From an uncultured Clostridia bacterium (lineage in GTDB: Bacteria > Bacillota > Clostridia > TANB77 > CAG-508): DNA of 64,000 nt. A model generated the notes under the pieces. It was not told the DNA's origin. It made no database searches and was given only the letters and a program-made list of their open reading frames with translations. Shown in pieces: positions 7,688 to 15,899 of the stretch. The stretch spans positions 1 through 64,000 of the forward strand of contig CALXXE010000011.1 in NCBI GenBank assembly GCA_944392605.1. The letters are read 5' to 3'. The position numbers and the translations under genes were made by a program. The number at the start of each line of letters is the position of its first letter. The stretch's first letter is position 1.

Positions 7688-7713
7688 CTACCTCGAAAGT
7701 GAGGTGTATTATT

Positions 7714-8106
7714 ATGAATATTGACCCTAATGTTGTATTAGCTGTTATCTCTGTTATTGCTGTTGTTTCTCCTGTTGCAACTGCAATTATTAGCAATTGG
7801 CATCAAACTAAAATTAAAAAACTAGATATGTATGAAGATGCCAAAAGAAAAGCTCTGTCTGATTTCATTGACTCTGCTCAGGAAACAATGTTCAACCCTG
7901 ATGATGCAGAAATAATGACTGAATATCTTGCTAATTTTGATAAACTTTTTATTTATTTTTCTAATATTTCTGTAGAAACTATTAAACCATTTGACCACGC
8001 TAGGGCTAATTTAGCTAACAATAGTTCTCCTGAAAACTTACAAAATGCTAATAGAAAATTAAGCTATCTCATCTTTGATTTGTCAAAACAAATAAAGAAA
8101 AAGTAA
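7714..8106 (+). CDS. Membrane-anchored prophage protein, 130 aa
   Basis: The ATG at 7714 is preferred over an upstream GTG because GAGGTG sits 9 bases before it. An N-terminal hydrophobic segment (VVLAVISVIAVVSPVATAII) is followed by a soluble helical domain of about 100 residues. It is the only rightward gene left of the immunity switch, has its own promoter, and is convergent with the small 8069-8224 frame. Genes like this, expressed away from the lytic operon, are candidates for lysogenic conversion or superinfection functions, but this one has no recognised domain. Confidence 0.6.
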   Translation: MNIDPNVVLAVISVIAVVSPVATAIISNWHQTKIKKLDMYEDAKRKALSDFIDSAQETMFNPDDAEIMTEYLANFDKLFIYFSNISVETIKPFDHARANLANNSSPENLQNANRKLSYLIFDLSKQIKKK

Positions 8107-8224
8107 TTACTATTAAAGCTATATATATTGCATATATTGCTGTTGCAAATATTGAACTTGTCATCTTATAGCAAACTATTAAACATATAATTCCTACTAA
8201 AATTAATAAAAATATCAATATCAT
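8069..8224 (-). CDS. Small two-helix membrane protein, 51 aa
   Basis: An ATG at 8224 with GAGGTGAG upstream opens a 51-codon frame. It encodes two hydrophobic segments (ILIFLLILVGIICLIV, and a second rich in Ile, Ala and Tyr) separated by a short basic loop. It sits directly downstream of the Cro-like gene and overlaps the 3' end of the convergent 7714 gene by 38 bases. Possibly a small phage membrane protein; function unknown. Confidence 0.45.
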   Translation of the reverse strand: MILIFLLILVGIICLIVCYKMTSSIFATAIYAIYIALIVITFSLFVLTNQR

Positions 8225-8236
8225 CTTCTCACCTCT

Positions 8237-8458
8237 TTATGTTTGTTTTTGTGTTTCACAGTTAGTAAAAGTAAAAGGCATAAAAAGTTTATCTACTTCA
8301 CAATTTAAAATCTTCGCTATCTTTTCAGCTTTATTTTTTGGTATTTTTCTTTGATTATTTTCATACATGTTATAACATCCAGTAGATACTTCTATTGCTT
8401 TTGCCATATACTCTTGCGTATATCCCTTTTCTAACCTTTTTTGCTCAATTACTGTCAT
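8237..8458 (-). CDS. Cro-like Xre-family transcriptional regulator
   Basis: A 73-residue protein that is almost entirely one Xre-type helix-turn-helix (KRLEKGYTQEYMAKAIEVS then YENNQRKIP), with a short tail. The ATG at 8458 has a strong GGAGGG site; an upstream in-frame ATG at 8512 has no RBS and would fall inside the promoter. It is transcribed leftward, head to head with the 8632 repressor, and is first in the lytic direction, which is the usual position of a Cro-type antirepressor. The shared intergenic region contains repeated operator-like motifs. Confidence 0.8.
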   Translation of the reverse strand: MTVIEQKRLEKGYTQEYMAKAIEVSTGCYNMYENNQRKIPKNKAEKIAKILNCEVDKLFMPFTFTNCETQKQT

Positions 8459-8500
8459 ATTTCTCCCTCCTTTTTTTAACTGTTTGTGAAATCTGAAATT

Positions 8501-8529
8501 ATAATATAACAATCTGTGAAAGTTGTCAA
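8501..8529 (-). promoter_or_regulatory. Leftward (lytic) promoter
   Basis: On the minus strand, TTGACA (8524-8529) and TATTAT (8501-8506) are 17 bases apart, upstream of the Cro-like gene. The operator copy at 8510-8521 occupies the spacer, so repressor binding there should block polymerase. Confidence 0.65.
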
Positions 8530-8556
8530 TAGTTTTTTAGCAATTTGTGAAAATAT

Positions 8557-8585
8557 TTTACAATAAGTGAAAATAATGCTATAAT
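8557..8585 (+). promoter_or_regulatory. Rightward (repressor) promoter
   Basis: TTTACA (8557-8562) and TATAAT (8580-8585) are separated by 17 bases and lie about 47 bases before the repressor ATG at 8632. The operator copy at 8561-8572 overlaps the -35 box and spacer, and the inverted copy at 8595-8606 lies just past the expected transcription start. Confidence 0.65.
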
Positions 8586-8631
8586 GTTAATAGATTTCAC
8601 AATATGTAAATTTTTAAAAAGGAAGATTTTT

Positions 8632-8979
8632 ATGAAAAATATTTTAGGAAAAAGAATTGAATTAGAAAGATTTAGATTAGGTTTAAATCAAATTGAACTT
8701 GCAAAAAGGCTCAATCTTTCTTCAAGTGCTTCTATTTCGCAATATGAAAAAGGAGATAGAGTCCCTAGCGATGATATTAAATTAAAAATGTGCGAAATTT
8801 TTAATTGTAGCTTAGATTATTTACTAGGGAAATCCGATATAAGAAATGCTGAAGAATTGCAAAAAGTAAAATTTGCAAATTCAAATGGTCTGGACACGGA
8901 AGGTTTAGATAAAGAAGATTTAGAAGAGTTACAACGTCAAATAGAATACATGAAAAAACTAAAGAAAAATAAAAAATAA
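8632..8979 (+). CDS. Xre-family prophage repressor (CI/ImmR-like)
   Basis: A 115-residue protein with an N-terminal helix-turn-helix (RIELERFRLGLNQIELAKRL, then SISQYEKGDRVPSDDI) and LDYLLGKSD, hallmark positions of Xre phage repressors. A charged C-terminal tail with a probable helix follows. There is no LexA-type peptidase domain, so control more likely involves the adjacent ImmA-type peptidase, as in ICEBs1-like elements. The ATG at 8632 follows GGAAG; the upstream in-frame ATG at 8584 lies within the -10 box and is rejected. Confidence 0.82.
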   Translation: MKNILGKRIELERFRLGLNQIELAKRLNLSSSASISQYEKGDRVPSDDIKLKMCEIFNCSLDYLLGKSDIRNAEELQKVKFANSNGLDTEGLDKEDLEELQRQIEYMKKLKKNKK

Positions 8980-9026
8980 AAATATGTTTTGTTTCTTTTT
9001 GTCAAATTTTATAGAGGTAAAATCAT

Positions 9027-9456
9027 ATGAATATTAATGAATTAACAAATATTGCAGAGAGAGAAAAAATAAATATTGTGAATTTTAAAATGAAAAAAAC
9101 AAAAGCTAGGATAATTGAATATGGAAACACTTGTATATTTCTAGATTATTCTAACATAGAAACTTATAGAGAAGAAAAATGTTTGCTGAGTGAGGAATTA
9201 GGACATTACTATTATTCTTCTTATTATACTTTAATATCTGATCAAAATTTTATCAATAAGCAAGAATATCGTGCTAAGAAGTGGAGCTATTGTATCCTAA
9301 TTCCTTACGAAAAACTAAAATCAGCTATTTTAAATCGGAATAGATACAGTTTATAACTTAGCAGAATATTTTGATGTCACAGAGGAATATATGAAGAATT
9401 GCATTAACTTTTATGTAGAAAAGTATGGAGAGGAGATGTTTTATTATGCAATGTAA
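9027..9456 (+). pseudogene. ImmA/IrrE-type metallopeptidase gene, frameshifted
   Basis: The intact frame 9027-9356 carries the zinc-peptidase signature LLSEELGHYYY, typical of phage ImmA proteins that cleave the Xre repressor to trigger induction. At about 9333-9337 the protein jumps frame. Reading the next frame gives an in-phase continuation (IDTVYNLAEYFDVTEEYM...) to a TAA at 9454-9456, exactly the expected C-terminal half. One extra base explains it. The stop overlaps the start of the 9446 gene, as expected of an originally intact coupled gene. If real, the prophage may be uninducible; a sequence error is equally possible. Confidence 0.75.
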
Positions 9457-9934
9457 AAAATGTGGAAAAGAATGTATGGAAAGTGAACTTAAAAATGGTT
9501 TTTGCTCAGAATGTATTGAAAAAGGAGATATTCCTTCTTTAAAGTGGTTTAACTTTTTTTATAAAATTTATTTGCCTATAGTAATTATCCTTAATTTTAT
9601 ATTTGTAATACCACAAGTATCACAAATTATTGAAACTGAAAACTATAATTTTATAAACATATCTTATATTATCTTGTCTATAGTTTTATATATAATAATA
9701 CCTTTTTTAGCCTATTTAAAAGTGGAAAAATCAAAAGAAACTGGATACAGACTTATATTAATATTCTTAATGTGTGATTATATATGTAAAGTGTTTTTTA
9801 CATCTGCAACCACTACAGTTAATTATGGTGGTAATATTTTTATATACATTGCTTTATGTACGTTAATCTATGCAATTTGGTTTGTACCTAATATTGTATA
9901 CTTTATTAAAAGACGAAATTATTTTTTAAATTAA
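9446..9934 (+). CDS. Zinc-ribbon multi-pass membrane protein (DUF2569-like)
   Basis: The ATG at 9446 (MQCKKCGKECM) overlaps the immA-like stop. The first 25 residues form a CxxC...CxxC zinc ribbon. They are followed by four hydrophobic segments (around residues 42-60, 72-92, 105-122 and 133-152) and a final IWFVPNIVYFIKRR, resembling the end of DUF2569-type membrane proteins. It lies between the immunity genes and the integrase, a slot often used for lysogenic conversion genes. Function unknown. Confidence 0.6.
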   Translation: MQCKKCGKECMESELKNGFCSECIEKGDIPSLKWFNFFYKIYLPIVIILNFIFVIPQVSQIIETENYNFINISYIILSIVLYIIIPFLAYLKVEKSKETGYRLILIFLMCDYICKVFFTSATTTVNYGGNIFIYIALCTLIYAIWFVPNIVYFIKRRNYFLN

Positions 9935-9938
9935 AATA

Positions 9939-9982
9939 AATAGATAATGTACACGGTCGCCAAACTTTATACATTATCTATT
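9939..9982. repeat. Inverted repeat after the DUF2569-like gene
   Basis: A perfect 13-base inverted repeat (AATAGATAATGTA and its complement at 9970-9982) with an 18-base loop follows the stop at 9934. There is no T-run on either side, so it is not a classical terminator. A second inverted repeat (ACTTGTATAAG near 9992-10002, complement near 10037-10047) follows before the integrase. They may be integrase or regulator sites. Confidence 0.5.
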
Positions 9983-10079
9983 CTAGCAACTACTTGTATA
10001 AGCAGTTTTGTTATATAATTATACTATAATTAACTTCCTTATACAAGTACCAAAAATTTGTTTAAGGAGGTATTTTTGT

Positions 10080-11630
10080 ATGTCTGAGAACATAAATAAT
10101 AATATGAAATATTACTGTGCATATCTTAGAAAATCTCGTAAAGACATGGACGCAGAAGCTCATGGTCAAGGGGAAACATTAGCAAGGCATGAGAAAATCT
10201 TAAGAAATTTCGCAAAGGCCAACAACATTAGAATAAGTAAATTCTATAGAGAAATAGTAAGTGGCGAAACGATATCTGCTAGACCAGTTATGCAGGAATT
10301 GCTACAAGATGTGGAGAACGGAATGTGGACAGGTGTATTAGTTGTAGAAGTAGAACGTTTAGCCAGAGGAAATACTTTAGACCAAGGAATTGTATCTAAC
10401 ACATTTCAATATTCTAATACTAAAATAATAACACCTTTAAAGACATACGATCCAAACAATGAATATGATGAAGAATATTTTGAGTTTGGTTTGTTTATGA
10501 GCCGTAGAGAATACAAAAAGATAAATCAAAGACTACATTCTGGAGTTATTTCTAGTATTAAAGAAGGTAAACACGTTGGAACAGCTGCTCCTTATGGATA
10601 TGAAACATATAAATTGCCAAAACAAAAAGGTTATTCTTTAAAAATAAATGAAGAAGAAGCAAAGATGGTTAAATTAATTTTTAATATGTATTGCAATGGC
10701 TCTGGAATAAAATCTATCGCAAAAGAACTAGATAAATTGGGTTATAAGCCTCATAGGGGAAAAAAGTTTGCAAATTCTACTATATCCTATATTCTAACTA
10801 ATCCAATTTATATAGGAAAAATAAAATATGAAAATAAAGCAACAACCAAAAAAATGATTGACGGTAAAATTGTAAGAGTAAAAAATCCAGATAAAGAAAT
10901 TATATATGTAGATGGAATACATGAGTCTATCATAGATTTAGATACTTGGAACAAAGTACAAAGTATAAGAGAAAATAATTTAATTACTAGAACTAAAGTA
11001 GATTGTACTATAAAAAATCCAATGGCTTCAATTTTAAAATGTTCTATTTGCGGAAGGACTATGTCAAGAAATACAGATAATAGAAGAAATGACGTAAGAA
11101 TTTGTTGCAGAAACTGTAAAAATATTGGAACTAATATTGAAATAGTTGAAAGAAAACTTTTGCAAGCTTTAGATTTGTTGTTAAAAGATTATAAAATAAA
11201 ATTAATAAATAACGACAATAGTGATTTTGAAGAACAGTTAGAGATAAATTCTACTGCAACAGAAAATTATAAAACTGAGTTAAACAGGCTATCTTTACAA
11301 TTAAACAAAACATACGATTTATTAGAACAAGGAATATATTCAAATGAAATATTTATTAATCGTTCTACACTTTTACGTAATCAAATAAACGAACTAAATG
11401 AAAAAATTAAAGATTTAGAAGCACAAAAAGAAAAAATTATATCTAGTCAAAAAAATAAAGAAATTATAATACCTCAAATAGAAAAAGTTTTAGATACTTA
11501 TTATAAAACAAATAATATAGAATTAAAAAATCAATTGTTAAAAAGTGTTTTAGAGAAAGTTGAATATCTGAAGGAAAACCCTAAAAATCCAGAAGATTTT
11601 ACTTTAAAATTATATCCTAAATTATATTAA
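10080..11630 (+). CDS. int: Large serine recombinase, prophage integrase
   Basis: A 516-residue protein with the full large-serine-recombinase layout. The N-terminal resolvase domain has catalytic serine 19 in YLRKSRKD and conserved VVEVERLARG. A recombinase domain (PYGYETYKL to NPIYIGKIKY) follows, then a zinc ribbon (LKCSICGRTM and CCRNCKN) and a long C-terminal coiled coil that controls directionality. It catalyses site-specific phage integration and excision. The start at 10080 follows AAGGAGG; the longer upstream frame has no RBS. Its stop (TAA at 11628-11630) abuts host sequence, placing the prophage end here. Confidence 0.93.
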   Translation: MSENINNNMKYYCAYLRKSRKDMDAEAHGQGETLARHEKILRNFAKANNIRISKFYREIVSGETISARPVMQELLQDVENGMWTGVLVVEVERLARGNTLDQGIVSNTFQYSNTKIITPLKTYDPNNEYDEEYFEFGLFMSRREYKKINQRLHSGVISSIKEGKHVGTAAPYGYETYKLPKQKGYSLKINEEEAKMVKLIFNMYCNGSGIKSIAKELDKLGYKPHRGKKFANSTISYILTNPIYIGKIKYENKATTKKMIDGKIVRVKNPDKEIIYVDGIHESIIDLDTWNKVQSIRENNLITRTKVDCTIKNPMASILKCSICGRTMSRNTDNRRNDVRICCRNCKNIGTNIEIVERKLLQALDLLLKDYKIKLINNDNSDFEEQLEINSTATENYKTELNRLSLQLNKTYDLLEQGIYSNEIFINRSTLLRNQINELNEKIKDLEAQKEKIISSQKNKEIIIPQIEKVLDTYYKTNNIELKNQLLKSVLEKVEYLKENPKNPEDFTLKLYPKLY

Positions 11631-11941
11631 TGTTCTTTGCATGTATCATCTACAGTTTCATAAACGTTTCCGGTAAACCTGCTTGTGCTTCTGGTGGTTT
11701 TCCTACCCTTAGAAGAGGAAGCCTTAGTAATTATGTTTTAATTGCACAAGACGACTTAAATACTCTGGGTTACAGAACAAATGGATTAGATGGTATTTTT
11801 GGTGCCGCTACTCAAAACGCAGTAATAAGTTATCAACGTTCAAAAGGTCTTACTGCAGATGGAATTGTCGGTTGTAATACTTGGAGAGCTCTTCAAGAAG
11901 ATGTTGTTGGCACTGGTGCAACAAGTACTACTATCAATTAG
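11630..11941 (+). pseudogene. 3' part of a peptidoglycan-binding-domain host gene, split by prophage
   Basis: Residues from about position 35 on form a PG_binding_1 domain (NYVLIAQDDLNTLGY...DGIFGAATQNAVISYQRSKGLTADGIVG), which binds cell-wall peptidoglycan. The frame's only start is an ATG overlapping the integrase stop, and the first residues (MFFACIIYSFINVSG) do not look like a normal N-terminus or lead into the domain cleanly. The simplest reading is that the prophage inserted into this gene. The 5' part would then lie at the other prophage end, outside the window. Alternatively the phage junction provides a new start and a shortened protein is made. Confidence 0.7.
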
Positions 11942-11948
11942 AATAAAA

Positions 11949-11979
11949 AAAATAAAACTGGTTTTTCCAGTTTTATTTT
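11949..11979. terminator. Bidirectional terminator
   Basis: A perfect 13-base stem (AAAATAAAACTGG and complement) with a 5-base T loop, A-rich on the left and T-rich on the right. It lies between the rightward peptidoglycan-binding gene and the leftward ispH and could serve both. Confidence 0.85.
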
Positions 11980-12827
11980 AATATATTCACAACTTCTTCT
12001 ATCAACTCTTCTGGAGTTGAAGCTCCAGCCATAATTCCTACTTTTTCATTTTTATTTATAGAATCTAAATCTAATTCACGGGCTGTTTCTATACATACAC
12101 AGTTTTTACAATTAGCTTTTCCTATTTCATATAATTTTTTAGTATTAGAACTATTTGCTCCACCTATGATTATCATATAATCAACCTTTTTTGCAATTTC
12201 TTCTGTTTCTTTTTGTCTTAACTCAGTTGCTCTACAAATAGTGTTTTTAATTACTAATTTTATATTTTCAGGTATATGTTCTTTTATTAATTCTTCTATC
12301 TTCTTAAACCTTTCTACACTATAAGTCGTTTGTAAAATCACCAATAATTTTTTAATACTACTTCTTTTTAATAACTCTATTGCAGAAGGTACATCATCTT
12401 CTGTTTCTATAACTGCTACATTTTCTCCACAATAGCTTAAGGTTCCTATGTTCTCAGGATGATTTTTACTTCCACATAAGAATATATAATAACCTCTTTT
12501 TGCGTGTTCTTCTGCGATTTTATGAATTCTTAATACATTAGGACATGTAAAATCTTTAAGATTTAACTTAACATCTTTAGCCAATTTATATATTTCTTTT
12601 CTTATTCCATGTGCCCTAATTATAGTTTCACCTTTTGCATCTTTAATGTCTTCTATAAATACTAATCCTTTTTTTTCTAAATCTTTTATTACTTGTTTGT
12701 TGTGAACAATTTCACCTAAACAATATATAGTTTTTCCTTTAACTCTTTTTAGTTCATGCTTTGCTCCATCAACAGCTCTTTTTACACCATAACAGAATCC
12801 AGCACTTTTTCCTAATATTACTTCCAT
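11973..12827 (-). CDS. ispH: 4-hydroxy-3-methylbut-2-enyl diphosphate reductase
   Basis: IspH catalyses the last step of the MEP isoprenoid pathway, making IPP and DMAPP from HMBPP with a [4Fe-4S] cluster. The protein is 284 residues, the normal length. It shows the conserved cluster and substrate motifs: SAGFCYGVKRAV near the start, EIVHNKQV, FTCPNVLRIH in the middle, and NTICRATELRQ with SSNTKKLYE late. It is preceded by ispG with a 12-base gap, so two consecutive MEP-pathway enzymes are cotranscribed. Confidence 0.95.
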   Translation of the reverse strand: MEVILGKSAGFCYGVKRAVDGAKHELKRVKGKTIYCLGEIVHNKQVIKDLEKKGLVFIEDIKDAKGETIIRAHGIRKEIYKLAKDVKLNLKDFTCPNVLRIHKIAEEHAKRGYYIFLCGSKNHPENIGTLSYCGENVAVIETEDDVPSAIELLKRSSIKKLLVILQTTYSVERFKKIEELIKEHIPENIKLVIKNTICRATELRQKETEEIAKKVDYMIIIGGANSSNTKKLYEIGKANCKNCVCIETARELDLDSINKNEKVGIMAGASTPEELIEEVVNILK

Positions 12828-12839
12828 ACAAATCCCTCT

Positions 12840-13907
12840 TTAAGAAACCTTATTATTTACCATTTTTAAAATTTCTTCTTTTAGTACCTCAACAATATTC
12901 TCTTGTTTTACTTTCTTAATAATTTCACCTTTTTTAAAAAGCAAACCTTCTTTAATACCTCCTGCAATCCCAATATCCGCTTCTCTTGCTTCACCTGGGC
13001 CATTTACACTACATCCCATAACAGCAACAGTAATATCTGCTTCTATTGTCTGTAAAAACTCTTCTACCTCTTTTGCAATAGGTATTAAATCAATCTGTGT
13101 TCTACCACATGTAGGACACGCAACTAAAGTTGGTGATTTCTTATATAAATTACAGTCTTTTAATATCTCTTTTGCAACCTTAATCTCTTTTACAGGATCA
13201 TCTGATAAAGATACTCTCATCGTATCCCCTATTCCATTTCTTAACATATAGCCAAGACCTATACTTGACTTTACTGTTCCACTAAATTCAGTTCCGCTTT
13301 CTGTTATTCCTAAATGAAGAGGGCACTCAAACTCTTTTGATGCTTCTTCATAAGCTTCAATACATAAATCTAGATTACTTGCTTTAAGTGATAATATATA
13401 ATCATGAAAATCTAATTCTTCTAAAATATCAATATGTCTTTTTGCACTCTCAACCATTGCTTTAGCTGTTGGTTTTCCATACTTTTCTAATAGGTCTTTT
13501 TCAAGAGACCCACCATTTACACCTATTCTAATTGGAATATGTCTCTCTTTACATTTATCTACAACAGCTTTCACTCTATCTTTTGAACCAATATTTCCTG
13601 GATTTATCCTAACTTTATCTACTCCTGACGCAATTGCTTCTAATGCTATTTTATAATCATAATGTATATCTGCTACAATTGGAATATGTATTTTTTTCTT
13701 TATTTCTTTTATTGCTTTTGCATCTTCCATATCTAAGCATGCAACTCTTATAATCTCACAACCCGCTTTTTCTAATTCTATTGTTTGTGCTACGGTCGCT
13801 TCTACATCTTTTGTTTTTGTATTACACATTGATTGTATTACTACTTTATTTTGTCCTCCTATTTGGACATCTCCTACCATTACTTTTCTTGTTTTGTTTC
13901 TTTCCAT
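12840..13907 (-). CDS. ispG: 4-hydroxy-3-methylbut-2-en-1-yl diphosphate synthase
   Basis: IspG converts MEcPP to HMBPP using a [4Fe-4S] cluster. The N-terminal TIM barrel shows [18 protein letters not shown] and [14 protein letters not shown]. The C-terminal cluster domain shows [12 protein letters not shown] and [17 protein letters not shown] choose the ATG at 13907 (MERNKTRKV), with AAAGGGA before it; the upstream ATG at 13946 has no RBS. A possible promoter (TTGATT, 17 bases, TTAAAT at 13937-13965) lies just upstream and after the walR terminator. Confidence 0.95.
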   Translation of the reverse strand: MERNKTRKVMVGDVQIGGQNKVVIQSMCNTKTKDVEATVAQTIELEKAGCEIIRVACLDMEDAKAIKEIKKKIHIPIVADIHYDYKIALEAIASGVDKVRINPGNIGSKDRVKAVVDKCKERHIPIRIGVNGGSLEKDLLEKYGKPTAKAMVESAKRHIDILEELDFHDYILSLKASNLDLCIEAYEEASKEFECPLHLGITESGTEFSGTVKSSIGLGYMLRNGIGDTMRVSLSDDPVKEIKVAKEILKDCNLYKKSPTLVACPTCGRTQIDLIPIAKEVEEFLQTIEADITVAVMGCSVNGPGEAREADIGIAGGIKEGLLFKKGEIIKKVKQENIVEVLKEEILKMVNNKVS

Positions 13908-13971
13908 ATCTATTTTCCCTTTATTCTTTTTTACATATTTAATCATATTTTTAAGTATTAATCAAGAAAAA

Positions 13972-14010
13972 AAGAACTTATTTGTTAATTTGTTTTAACA
14001 ATAAGCTCTT
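13972..14010 (-). terminator. Terminator of the WalR-like gene
   Basis: On the minus strand an AAGAGCTTATTGTTA arm pairs with TAACAAATAAGTTCTT (one bulge) across an 8-base loop, followed by a T-rich run. It lies just past the end of the response regulator gene and separates it from ispG. Confidence 0.75.
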
Positions 14011-14026
14011 TAATTTTTATATTCTC

Positions 14027-14764
14027 TTATTTAGATGCTATATAGTAACCTACACCTCTTTTAGTTATTAATATTTTAGGTGCTGATGTATCTTTTTCTA
14101 TTTTCTCTCTTATTCTTCTTACTGTAACATCAACCGTTCTTATATCACCATAATATTCATAGCCCCAAACTTTTTCAAGTAAAGTCTCTCTAGTTACTAC
14201 TTGTTCTGGTTGAGAAGCTAAAAATTTTAATACTTCAAATTCTCTTAATGTTAAATCAATAACTTCTCCTCTTACTTTCACTTCAAATTTATCTAAGTCT
14301 AATTCCAAATCACCAACAACAATTTTACTTTCTTTTTTCATATTATCTTTATTAGATGGTGCTTGGGTATTTGAAACGACATCCACTTTTCTCAAATTAG
14401 CTTTCACTCTTGCAACTAATTCTCTTACACTAAATGGTTTAGTAATATAATCATCAGCTCCAAGCTCTAGTCCTAATATTTTATCGATTTCACCATCTTT
14501 TGCTGTTAACATTATAATAGGTACATTTAATGAATTTTTTACTCTTTTACATACTGATAATCCATCTAGTTTAGGAAGCATGATATCTAATAAAATTAGG
14601 TCCGGTTTTTTCTCTAGTGCAATATCAACTGCTGTAACACCATCACTTGCTTCTATAGTGTTATATCCCTCTTTCTTTAAATTATAAACCAATATATCTC
14701 TAATTGGTTGTTCATCATCAACAATTAAGATGGTCTTTGCATCTTTCATTAATTCTTCTTCCAC
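14027..14764 (-). CDS. WalR/PhoP-type response regulator (OmpR family)
   Basis: A 245-residue regulator. The receiver domain has DDEQ near the start, phospho-acceptor aspartate in LILLDIMLP and lysine in DYITKPFS. The winged-helix output domain ends in YYGDIRTVDVTVRRIREK and KRGVGYYI, close to WalR/YycF, which controls cell-wall metabolism genes. No histidine kinase gene is adjacent, unlike the usual walRK operon. It has its own promoter and terminator, so it appears monocistronic. The start could be the GTG at 14764 or an ATG five codons later. The gene name is therefore left open. Confidence 0.88.
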   Translation of the reverse strand: MEEELMKDAKTILIVDDEQPIRDILVYNLKKEGYNTIEASDGVTAVDIALEKKPDLILLDIMLPKLDGLSVCKRVKNSLNVPIIMLTAKDGEIDKILGLELGADDYITKPFSVRELVARVKANLRKVDVVSNTQAPSNKDNMKKESKIVVGDLELDLDKFEVKVRGEVIDLTLREFEVLKFLASQPEQVVTRETLLEKVWGYEYYGDIRTVDVTVRRIREKIEKDTSAPKILITKRGVGYYIASK

Positions 14765-14808
14765 AAAAATTCCGCCTTTCTAACTTTAGCTTTATTTTTA
14801 TAGTTATA

Positions 14809-14837
14809 TTTATATCACAAAATATAAGTTTATACAA
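14809..14837 (-). promoter_or_regulatory. Promoter of the WalR-like gene
   Basis: Minus-strand TTGTAT (14832-14837) and TATAAA (14809-14814) with a 17-base spacer, about 45 bases before the start codon. Confidence 0.55.
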
Positions 14838-14858
14838 GTTTTTTTGTAAAATTTATAT

Positions 14859-15887
14859 CTATGAAATTACTCCTCCGCCTAGAACAATACCATCTTCATC
14901 ATAAAAGACTACTGATTGTCCTTTTGTAATTGCTCTTTGGTTTTCATCAAATTCTACCTCTACGCCATCTTCAGCTCTTCTTACAGTAGCCTTTGCTTCT
15001 TTTGCTCTGTAGCGAATCTTAGCAAAACATTCAAATTCTTCTTCCACTTCCACTTGAAAATTCAAGTCTTTTGCAAATAGTTTTTTACTATACAAATCTT
15101 CTTCATTTCCAACAATAACTTCATTTTTCTTATAATCTAAATCAACTACATATAGTGGATAAGAATATGATATACCTATTCCTTTTCTCTGTCCTATTGT
15201 ATAGTTTATAAGTCCTTTATGCTTTCCTAAGATTTCTCCTGTTTTTAATCTTATATTTCCTTCTTTTGGACTTTCTTCCATATGCTCTAATAAAAATCTT
15301 TGATAATCATTATCTTCAATAAAGCATATTTCTTGACTATCTTTCTTTTCAGCAACCTCTAAACTTTTTTTTCTGGCTAATTCTCTTATTTTCTTTTTGT
15401 CTCTATACTCTTGAAGTGGAAATACTATATGTTCTAATTCTTCTTTTGGAATATTATACAAGAAATATGTTTGGTCTTTTCTTTCTTCTTCAGACTTTCT
15501 TAATACATATTGATTATATTTTTTAGAAAACTCTATTCTCGCATAATGTCCTGTTGCGATATACTCACACCCAAGCTTCCTTGCTTTCTCATAGAATATC
15601 CCAAATTTCATTCTTCTATTACATTCGACACATGGATTCGGAGTTCTTGCTTGCTTATATTCACTTATAAATTTTTGAATAACATAACAATTAAATTCCT
15701 TTTCTAGATTAAAGGTATAATGAGGTATTCCTAAAGTATCACATACTTTTTTAGCATCTTCTACTGCTTTTCCTTTTTCTCCATAAAGTATCATTGTACA
15801 TCCAATTACCTCGTAACCCTTTTCTTGTAAAAGCATGGCTGATACTGAACTATCTACTCCACCACTCATTCCTAATAATACTTTCAT
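14859..15887 (-). CDS. mnmA: tRNA-specific 2-thiouridylase
   Basis: MnmA adds sulfur to U34 of tRNAs for Lys, Glu and Gln. Visible signatures are the N-terminal ATP-pyrophosphatase loop (LLGMSGGVDSSVSAMLL), catalytic cysteine regions (NPCVECNRRMKF and SQEICFIEDNDY), ATGHYARIE and GQRKGIGI. At 342 residues it is slightly short but complete. It is the last gene of an operon with the spermidine-synthase-like gene (12-base gap) and aspS. Confidence 0.95.
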   Translation of the reverse strand: MKVLLGMSGGVDSSVSAMLLQEKGYEVIGCTMILYGEKGKAVEDAKKVCDTLGIPHYTFNLEKEFNCYVIQKFISEYKQARTPNPCVECNRRMKFGIFYEKARKLGCEYIATGHYARIEFSKKYNQYVLRKSEEERKDQTYFLYNIPKEELEHIVFPLQEYRDKKKIRELARKKSLEVAEKKDSQEICFIEDNDYQRFLLEHMEESPKEGNIRLKTGEILGKHKGLINYTIGQRKGIGISYSYPLYVVDLDYKKNEVIVGNEEDLYSKKLFAKDLNFQVEVEEEFECFAKIRYRAKEAKATVRRAEDGVEVEFDENQRAITKGQSVVFYDEDGIVLGGGVIS

Positions 15888-15899
15888 TTATTGCTCCTT

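Larger units (their letters stand above)
8479..8606. promoter_or_regulatory. Operator array of the prophage immunity switch
   Basis: Five related sites occur between the divergent Xre genes: around 8481-8492 (GTTTGTGAAAT), 8510-8521 (CAATCTGTGAAA), 8541-8552 (CAATTTGTGAAA), 8561-8572 (CAATAAGTGAAA), and one inverted at 8595-8606 (TTTCACAATATG). Sites 2 and 4 lie inside the leftward and rightward promoters, respectively. Repeated half-sites overlapping both promoters are what a repressor/Cro switch needs. Confidence 0.65.
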
